From Liolophura sinensis (lineage: Eukaryota > Mollusca > Polyplacophora > Chitonida > Chitonidae): a stretch of 64,000 nt of DNA. Location of the stretch: positions 4,712,001 to 4,776,000 of the forward strand of contig NC_088300.1 of the NCBI RefSeq assembly GCF_032854445.1. The letters are read 5' to 3'. The position numbers and the translations under genes are program-made. Under the pieces are notes generated by a model. It searched no databases. It worked only from the letters and a program-made list of their open reading frames with translations, and was not told the DNA's origin. Within the stretch, counting starts at the first letter, position 1, and each line of letters opens with the position of its first letter. Shown here in pieces: positions 56,772 to 64,000 of this stretch.

Positions 56772-58829
56772 CTACATGTACACTGCAAGGCTGTCTGCAT
56801 CTGTGATATCAATCACAGCTGCGTCCTGTCCACTGGGGGTAGCTTCATCATTGGACTGAGCCTTGGTGCTCGTCACTGCAGATCGGATTGACTCTAACTT
56901 CCCTTGATGGATTTTTAGTGGGGAGATGGTCTTCTCAGATTTTAACATCTTACTGTTGGATATGTTCAAGGAGTTTGCCCGAAGTGTATATGTGCAAGAT
57001 GCCTTTGGTTGAGCTGGAAGTCTGTGATTCATGATTGGTTCAGGGCTTTTATCCTTATTTGAAGGTGGATTATCTGTTAGATCTATAACAACGGGAGACT
57101 GCCTTGCACTGCTTGCATATGTAGCGGAGCTTGATGTAGTATTGCACACACCTGCAGACTGTGGATTTTTGCTGCTCGTATGTAAAGCCATACTGCCAAT
57201 ATGTATGGGCAAGGCAACTTGGTCACTGCACGTGCGAAGAAGAATTTGGCCAGCGTTAGTATTCGTGCAGACAGTAGAGTACTGTAAATTACTGTTTTCT
57301 GGAGGTGTGGTCTTAAAGCTTGAACAGGTTTGTGCGGTCATCCACTGCCTCCTGTGTCCATTGAACTGATGTGTGCTATAAAACCGCTCTGTCTTGAGAA
57401 AGATCACCTCCTCTGGATCCTCATCAGACGCTGAGGATATTGTAAGGACATCCTCTTCAATGCTGAGCTTTCTGTTCACTGGTTCAGGGCTTCGTCTGGT
57501 GACCTGTGGGCTCTCACTCATGCTCATATCCAATTCAATGTACTTGGGCTCATATATCTGACTTGGTGATCGTCTAGTCTCCGCAGGCGAATCTGTGTTA
57601 GGCTGACTACAACACACTGACACTTGATCCTGATCTGCAGACACTGTAGAGGACACCACAGGCACTTGTTGTGGAATTGCTAGTTCAGGTTCGTCATCGG
57701 ACAAGCTCACAACATGCACAACGTCAGCTAATCTCAACCTCTCCCGAGATTCTCTTTTCTTGTTGCATTTTGAATCTTTATAACCAAGGTTCTTGCACAA
57801 TCTCGCATGACGTGGGCTTTGAACTGAATTGTCAGAGTCTTCAACACTGGATGAGGAATTTTCGTTCTCATCAGCCAGCTGGTCTTCAAACACTGGCTGC
57901 TCCCTAAATGATACCTCCTCATCGCATGATGGTTCTGAATCATCCACGATTTCAACTGGCTTTCGGGGTAAGGCTTTTGGTGCTTTGATCTTGCGAATGA
58001 CGTTTGGTGACAGTACATACAAGTCTAGTTTATCGCTGACCTGTGTTGCCGTGGCAGCCGAAGTAGAAGGTCGTTCACAGGACTCATCAGATCTCTTCAC
58101 ATCACTGTCCGACATACTCACAGTCTCACAGTGTTTCTTACTAGGTCTTTCCGCCTTACTTTTGGATCGTAGACATTTGCGCTTCCCATGTGGATTTAGA
58201 TAAGAATCATCCAAGTTATGGATGGAAACTGAAGTTCCTGGCAGCACATTACATGGGCGAACACGCACTCTTAACTGGCCAATTGGGAATGGTTGATCAG
58301 GGCTGATGTTTGGGACAGAAGAACCTTGAATACGTGAACTATTCCCCAAGCCACCCAAACACATCTTTGCTTTTGTTTTTGACTTCCGGGCTCTTGGTTC
58401 TAGTGGAATATCCTCGTCTGAAGAGGGGACAGAACTGTTATCGGTATGACCTAAACACACCTTTGCTTTTCTTTTTGCCTTTTGTACACTATGCACCTGA
58501 GGGATATCTTCATCTGAAGAGGTCACATTAACATCACTGTTCTCCCCGTCACCCCCAGATGTGATACGGACCACTGTGTTAGGGAAATTCTTCACTCTTG
58601 GAGACAGCAGTGACCGTCTGTTAGAACTACTTGCACCTGATGGTCCGCTTGTTCCTGCAGAGCAGCCAGCTGTAGACTCCTTTTTCTGCAGAGGTTTGGT
58701 ATCCAGCCTGGAACCGCAGGCTTTGGTTTGGAGCTTTTGATAATCTCTTTTTAATTCTTCTTTTAGACTAGCTGAACTGTTCTTTCCTTTCTTACGAGGC
58801 CTCCCTCTGGTCTTCTTGGCTTTTGAAAC
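56772..58829 (-). CDS. PHF7-like last exon: AT-hook and SIM-rich tail
   Basis: Acceptor GTTCCTCAG, frame [15 protein letters not shown] onward, stop at 56772-56774. Ser/Glu/Asp-rich and largely disordered-looking. SIM-like cores: VEIVDDSE (about 57928-57958), [10 protein letters not shown] (57690-57722), [12 protein letters not shown] (57411-57455), VVIDLTDN (57069-57093) and AVIDITDAD near the very end (56797-56820). Start may be off by one base. Confidence 0.88.
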   Translation of the reverse strand, partial: VSKAKKTRGRPRKKGKNSSASLKEELKRDYQKLQTKACGSRLDTKPLQKKESTAGCSAGTSGPSGASSSNRRSLLSPRVKNFPNTVVRITSGGDGENSDVNVTSSDEDIPQVHSVQKAKRKAKVCLGHTDNSSVPSSDEDIPLEPRARKSKTKAKMCLGGLGNSSRIQGSSVPNISPDQPFPIGQLRVRVRPCNVLPGTSVSIHNLDDSYLNPHGKRKCLRSKSKAERPSKKHCETVSMSDSDVKRSDESCERPSTSAATATQVSDKLDLYVLSPNVIRKIKAPKALPRKPVEIVDDSEPSCDEEVSFREQPVFEDQLADENENSSSSVEDSDNSVQSPRHARLCKNLGYKDSKCNKKRESRERLRLADVVHVVSLSDDEPELAIPQQVPVVSSTVSADQDQVSVCCSQPNTDSPAETRRSPSQIYEPKYIELDMSMSESPQVTRRSPEPVNRKLSIEEDVLTISSASDEDPEEVIFLKTERFYSTHQFNGHRRQWMTAQTCSSFKTTPPENSNLQYSTVCTNTNAGQILLRTCSDQVALPIHIGSMALHTSSKNPQSAGVCNTTSSSATYASSARQSPVVIDLTDNPPSNKDKSPEPIMNHRLPAQPKASCTYTLRANSLNISNSKMLKSEKTISPLKIHQGKLESIRSAVTSTKAQSNDEATPSGQDAAVIDITDADSLAVYM

Positions 58830-61265
58830 TGAGGAACATAAGCGATAGATTACTGAAATCTTGCTTATCAAACAAAGAGCTAAGCAATCCTTTTTAATTT
58901 TATCAAAAATTGTAATGAATAAAAAAACAAAGGTGTGGAAATAAAGTATGCTTGATTCAGTTATAAAATAGTTTATATTAGGAGAAAAGATTGTAGGCAC
59001 CTTTTTTGGAGATTTCCTCGCAGTCCGGGCACATCCAGTCGTCATTGTTGGAGGAAAGTCCCTGGCATGTCACATGACATCCCTGAGACCCACAGCATAC
59101 ACACAACAGGATCTCCCACTTACTGAAATCACAAAACACATTCATGTAGCATGGTTTCACTTCCATATTAACAGTAATTCAGATTGTCTTTATTTCTGCT
59201 GTCAGTTGAATTCCATGTAAGAGTTCAAAGCTGCAGATAAATTTCACAAGAAGGAAACCAATCTGCAAAGACTGCAAAAGTATTGATTTTTAGCATTCAT
59301 TTTTCCTCCACTAAAGAACAGATGAACAAGCGCACCAAATGTTATAAAATCTCAATGAATCCCAATGATGTTCATTAAATAACATATCATAACAGTCATC
59401 AAAGGCTTAGAAGTCTCCTTTACCCCGCCATCTGAACAGATTACATACAATAATCGTAAAAAATCTAAAAATCTAAAAAAAAAAAATAATTCCACACAGT
59501 TTGTATAGCTCTTTCATTTAAGGTATAGTTTGTATAAATGTGTTCTTTTCTTTTAATGAACATATCACTTGAACAGTAGGTTCAGCTTTTCTTATGTACA
59601 CATTTGCATGTACATCATTTTCAGTCGCATACATTTGTAAGTACAACTTACGTTTTATCCTTGTTGTAATCTCTGCCTTTAGGACACAAACATTTCTGGA
59701 CATCACATCTGCTGTATCTTTCCAGCAGCTCTTGGTAAGCATTGGGCACCAGTTCCCAAGCTGCATCTCTGTAAAGCACGGTTCAGTTTTACTATAAACA
59801 TGTGCTTTAATTGGCCTCTGCGACCAGTATTTTGCAACATTCCTTACTGTGCAGCTTGAATAATAAGTGACACAAACAAATTATTCTAGCTTCATTTTCG
59901 TAAAAATTGTACGCTTATATTCCCCTGAAAAAATTCAGTGCTTCAGAGGTCGAAAATGCTGAAGATTTACAGTAGAAATGCACTGTTGAAATGTTCCACC
60001 ACTACATTCATGAAAACTGATATTCTGCAGGTAGATTTATCTAAACATGAAAAGATAGGCCAGCAGCCCTATTGTGCAGTGAAGTGGCTTTCCCATTTGT
60101 AGTGGGACGTCACTCTCTCAGCATCAGATGATGTAAGCTCACTTTAATCCTACTAATACTTACTGATCAGGGATGTAAATCCCAAACTCCAGCATTTCCT
60201 CTTGAAACATTTCCTTGTTATTACACAGAGGACACTTAAAAAAATGCAAGCCTGCAGTAGTTGCCAGTTGCTGGAGATGAAGAAAAAAAATACAAGAAAC
60301 TGTCAATAGACTGGCTTTATTTCCACACAGTGCACTCTGACATTCAGATTAATTTACTACCGCCCTGCCGCAATCTCACTGTTCATCATAATATTCACGG
60401 TGACTGACGGTAAGTGGTCAACAGTACTCAGGCGATCACGTGCACATTTTTCATTAAAAACCACTTTCTCCCACAAAAATGAGGTGTCTGTCTGTTATCT
60501 ATCTATCTAACAAATAAACTAGAAGCGCAATCCTGTACAAGAGCTACATGTAAGTGTACAATTTCCAGCACTACGGATAGCTGTGAATGGCAAGAATCTT
60601 TCCTGGACTCCTATTCAAATGACCACCAAAACAGACTGATGCTTAACCAAACTGAGACAAGCTGGGTAAAAACTTCATACAAACCCATGCATGACTTATG
60701 TTATTGACATCAGACTGATAAATAATGCTGACAAAAAAATATCCTCTAAAAGCAAACTAGGTGTAAATCTAAAAAACAGTTTTACACCCATACAGTTAAC
60801 ATTCGACTGAAGGTAACCGACTTAACATATGTGAAGTTCATGTCTTTTATTTAAGGGCATCAATAATTATGATTTAAAGTTTTCTTAGTACAATCCATAT
60901 GCATTTTTAGAAACTTTAAAATTGGAACTCACATTCGCTTTTAACAACTGTGCATCAAACAATTTCTGAAGTGGTGTACATACAACAGAGTATAACATTC
61001 AATGAACGGTATTACATTTGCTTGACAAACAAATAAACTGAGTTGACTCATACAGATTGACCATTGAACTGAAGAGTACATTACCTGAATACAGTCGCGG
61101 TGAAACCAGGAGCTGCGACAACATGGAGATCGTAGCGTCTCATTGGACGCCCGAGCCTCCACAGTACAAATACAAATTGCACACATGGTGTTGGCTGTGC
61201 CAAAAAAGGCCAGTCTGTCGCTGGTGAGGGCTGCCTGTCTAGGTCGGTGTGTGGGACAATATGAC
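56772..61265 (-). CDS. PHF7/G2E3-like PHD-RING protein with SUMO-interacting tail (5' incomplete)
   Basis: Five exons visible: 61085-61265, 60164-60270, 59652-59768, 59001-59122 and about 56772-58829, about 860 residues in all. Exon 1 starts [10 protein letters not shown], the end of an extended PHD domain whose earlier exons were not found and probably lie beyond the window. Then comes a RING/PHD-like module ([38 protein letters not shown]), [18 protein letters not shown], and a third PHD-type module ([21 protein letters not shown]). This order matches PHF7, G2E3 and fly pineapple eye; mammalian PHF7 ubiquitylates histone H2A. There is no HECT domain, so it is not G2E3-like at the C-terminus. 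The last exon encodes 685 residues: an AT-hook ([11 protein letters not shown]), two SSDEDIP motifs and several SUMO-interacting motifs. Nuclear location and E3 activity are inferred. Confidence 0.88.
58830..59000 (-). other. Intron with open frame
   Basis: The intron before the last exon is open in the last exon's frame, so a 757-codon ORF starting at 59045 spans it. The splice sites and the PHD frame of the upstream exon show the true path. Confidence 0.7.
59001..59122 (-). CDS. PHF7-like exon: C-terminal PHD-type zinc module
   Basis: [20 protein letters not shown], then [10 protein letters not shown]; acceptor TTTCAG, donor GTGCCT in phase 1. Cysteine/histidine ligands complete. Confidence 0.92.
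59652..59768 (-). CDS. PHF7-like exon: linker with Cys cluster
   Basis: [20 protein letters not shown], then [17 protein letters not shown]; donor GTAAGT, phase 2. Matches the G2E3/PHF7 linker closely. Confidence 0.92.
59770..60160. other. Intron, no feature seen
   Basis: Non-coding spacer between PHF7-like exons. Confidence 0.6.
60164..60270 (-). CDS. PHF7-like exon: second half of RING-like module
   Basis: [20 protein letters not shown], then [14 protein letters not shown]; acceptor ATCTCCAG, donor GTAAGT in phase 2. Supplies the CPLC zinc ligands. Confidence 0.92.
60275..61080. other. Intron, no feature seen
   Basis: Non-coding spacer between PHF7-like exons; AT-rich with a short CTAT microsatellite near 60497. 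Confidence 0.6.
61085..61265 (-). CDS. PHF7-like first visible exon: end of ePHD and start of RING-like module
   Basis: Acceptor TTGAACAG, frame [13 protein letters not shown] to SWFHRDCIQ, donor GTAATG in phase 0. The M before LNRSYC in the longer open frame lies in the intron and is not a start codon. Confidence 0.9.
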
Positions 61266-61269
61266 CTGT

Positions 61270-63640
61270 TCAACAATCAAAACAAGCCAATAAGGGATCT
61301 GTACATTTTTAAGAGAATTTATTTCACAGGTGTTCAACGTAGTACTCAAGACTATTTCATGGCAGTCAGTTTTATGGTTGCAAGCAACCATTCTAACCCA
61401 ACCCAGTTTAATAAATGTAAAAGTGTTAATGTAAACCATAAAGAATTGAAATATAGCTGCCAAAGCAGCGATGCCAGCGTTCAAGCTGTTATTGCCGGCC
61501 TATGCGGTGTCACTTCCTGTTACCTTAATGGTGTCCATGTATATATACATAACCATCTTAATCAGAAAGCCTACATTCTTCATAGTCATTAGTGCGTTGT
61601 AAGTACACTGTATATCATGTGTATGTACATGTAGATGTGCCAAACCAAGTAAATCGACTTTCGGGCAATATTTGAAGGCGTGCATGTTTCTTTTTCCACA
61701 CAGCTCAACAATTTTCAACACACATAGAGTACATACATAGTGCTTTGCACTCCGGGATTTTCAGCTTGACAGCTGTAACAGTTTTGTCACGAGACCTCCA
61801 AATATGGTGAAGATTGCACTTTTTTGCCATTTCTGGCGAAACTTTACTGCAGGAAAGAAATATGACTAGATTCATGCTAAGGACATCAAACTACATTGGG
61901 TAGCATACTTACAATATTCTTACATTCATCCTAGACATGGGGACATTAAAGTGCCAAATATAGTAAACCGACCTTTGGATAATTTTTCAAGCACTGCAAC
62001 TCCCACATTTATTAAAGGACAAGACCAACAAATTTTGACTGGGTTTCAGTCGTCTCTAGATGCCTTTTCATAAACACAAGACCAGTGCCCATGTAAACCA
62101 GTTTTAATATAAGCTAGTAATTAATTAACACCAAAACGGAAGTGACATGTGGTGCATATAGACTGTGCAACAACAACATAATATTACTGTCAGCTCACAC
62201 AGTCTGGCGATAAGGCAGTACTGTGTTGTAGCTATTCGCGAAAATGTAGGTCTATATGCGTCACTCAAATCGAACATTTACTTGTACTTACAAGTACGTC
62301 CACCACGGGGGTGTGTGTAATTGTTATTGTAAAAATTGCAAAAATTCACATCTTGCTCATAACTTGTAACCAATCTTGTACATAAAGCTACAGACCTGTT
62401 AATTGTAATGTTTTACGAAATAACTGATTATTTTGCTGGCGGAAACCCAATATGGTTTACGTTGCTCAATATATACTAGCTGCACAGCTGTATTTTTTTA
62501 TGTCATTTAAAAAGGTACATGTGGGTACTTAGTGTCAGTAAGTTTAACAAACGTTATTTCAACAACTCTTTTTCTACCAAATGGCAGATCTGACAATCTC
62601 ATAAGAATTATCCAACTTCAATGAAGTACAACACAGTCATACCTGATTTACATCGATTTCACCATTGTGTAAATTTACTTTGATCTATAGATTACATCCT
62701 ACTCTTAGCCCCAAAAGACTCCAACTCCTTTCTTATAAGCCTGCGATGCTAGGCCAGTATAAGAACAGGAAGTGGATTCTTTCTGTGCTAATCCTACTCA
62801 AAAACATTTCACTTATGTCGAATAGGCTTTCTACTACTACACATATGTTTAATGTAGTGAAAACAGGGATCAAGCAACCTGGCTTCACGCATGCATGGTT
62901 TTTGACTCTGGTGTTTACAAAAACATTTACTAATAATGGAAAACCTTTCTGTTCTGGCACTATATATTATTTTTATTATATTTGGCATGCAGATGAATAA
63001 CTGAGCAAGCACTAGATCTATTATCTGATTGTCTATAACAGTGGTATGTTGTATTATTCTTTTTTTTTGTTTTTGTTATTTCTCATTGTGAGACAGGGTT
63101 AGTCACTATACCGAGACATTTTATTTAAAAGACATTTTATATTTAAATTTTGAGTTTCCCCACGCTTTGTCTTATGAATATAGGGCACATGTAACTTATG
63201 ATCAGATGAACAAATGTAAAATGATAGGGCACATGCAGTGGAAGCGAGATATCCAAAAGGATATATTTCACATAAAGTTAAATATCGTACAATTTCCTAC
63301 CATACGTTCTATACACCCCACCCACTTCATTCACCACTACTATAAACCACAAATTTCTAACTCTGGGAATGGGTTTGTCACTTCACTTTGTAAGATGACC
63401 AACGTGTGCACTGTGAATGGGCAGATATGAAACTGAAGCATACACAATTCAGGCTAGGATTCCTGCACTAATGAAATACAGCCTGGCTTAAAATGCCGTG
63501 CAATACACCAAAAGACTTATAGTATGAATGTAAACAGTCAGCAAGTCAGATTCTGTCTGATCCAGTGTTTCAAACCCATGTACATGTATGTCTAATGAAG
63601 GTGATTTGACGGGCTGCGATACAAGCCTATATCCAGCTGT
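61270..63640. other. No exon identified upstream of the PHF7-like gene
   Basis: The missing ePHD exons were looked for on the minus strand and not found. A 46-codon minus-strand frame after TTTCCTGCAG (ending about 61711) has a few cysteines but no PHD spacing. Confidence 0.45.
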
Positions 63641-63649
63641 TTGAAAATA

Positions 63650-63820
63650 AACATTCAAAACACTACATCATGGTGGAGAGAAAACGCGCAGAGTACAGAA
63701 GAAACCCACAACCATCCACAGGTTGCTGATGGATCTTCCCATGTACTGCTGGAGAGGAAGCCAGCACGAGCTGGATTTGAATTCACAGCACCCACATTGT
63801 TGAGAGGTTCAACGAGCCTT
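63650..63820 (-). mobile_element. SINE family A fragment
   Basis: CATCCACAGGTTGCTGATGG, GAAGCCAGCACGAGCTGGAT and TTCACAGCACCCACATTGTT follow the reverse-complement consensus. Head and tail incomplete. Confidence 0.75.
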
Positions 63821-64000
63821 GTGCTGTTGCTGACCATCTCAGGCACGGAGGAAACCCCAACCCCCAACCTCACACTCCCACAAAAATAGAAAGAAATTTT
63901 ACATGAAAATACATCATAAAATGTACTTAACATATAAGCTGATACGATCCTTTACAGGGATAAGAACAGAAGTTAGTGTTCAACTGAAAAAGTTTTACAC

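Noticed and set aside
56772-59045. 757-codon single-exon gene starting at 59045
   Set aside because: The first about 72 codons run out of frame through a PHD exon and then through an intron. The splice sites and the PHD frame show that the true last exon starts near 58829.
61700-61860. Missing PHD exon of the PHF7-like gene
   Set aside because: A minus-strand frame after TTTCCTGCAG has cysteines but not the C4HC3 spacing, and its sequence does not match the ePHD of the family.

Overview
This window is nuclear DNA from a eukaryote, most probably a mollusc or a close lophotrochozoan. It is AT-rich and gene-sparse. Genes are split by GT-AG introns, minisatellites are abundant, and there are many copies of two tRNA-derived SINE families whose 3' tails I associate with mollusc genomes. 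The remains of an animal Polinton/Maverick, a Gypsy LTR retrotransposon and a Tc1/mariner copy are also present. The phylum call is an inference; no ribosomal or mitochondrial marker is present to settle it.

Four host genes can be built exon by exon. (1) 7712-19021 (+): an ionotropic glutamate receptor. A signal-peptide exon appears to splice straight to the S1 ligand-binding half, so the amino-terminal domain seems to be missing. The pore has Trp at the Q/R/N site, and the last exon ends in ESDV, a class I PDZ ligand. (2) 44487-44897 (-), with a probable untranslated exon near 47173-47230: barrier-to-autointegration factor (BANF1), complete at 90 codons. (3) 47525-53308 (+): mitochondrial ribosomal protein L11 (MRPL11), four exons, 197 codons. 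BANF1 and MRPL11 are divergent and appear to share a promoter. (4) 56772-61265 (-), open at its 5' end: a PHF7/G2E3-type PHD/RING-like protein, with a very long last exon that carries an AT-hook and several SUMO-interacting motifs.

Layout. 0-7.7 kb: an unexplained open stretch with a strong splice donor, a 2.4-kb 49-bp minisatellite, and a possible Kazal-like exon on the minus strand. 7.7-19 kb: the receptor gene, with three tandem arrays in its introns. 19-28.9 kb: AT microsatellite, SINEs, a Myb/SANT-like fragment and a 59-bp minisatellite. 28.9-32.6 kb: broken Polinton with recognisable protease, capsid, ATPase and integrase pieces, all on the minus strand. 34.2-42.5 kb: a long inverted repeat enclosing a decayed Gypsy element. 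43-56 kb: BANF1 and MRPL11, with SINEs and a mariner copy. 56-64 kb: the PHF7-like gene.

The genes do not form a pathway. BAF binds DNA at the nuclear envelope, the PHF7-like protein is probably a chromatin ubiquitin ligase, L11 belongs to the mitochondrial ribosome, and the receptor is a plasma-membrane channel. Limits: exons were placed by eye from splice consensus and family similarity, without transcripts or searches, and boundaries may be off by a base or two.
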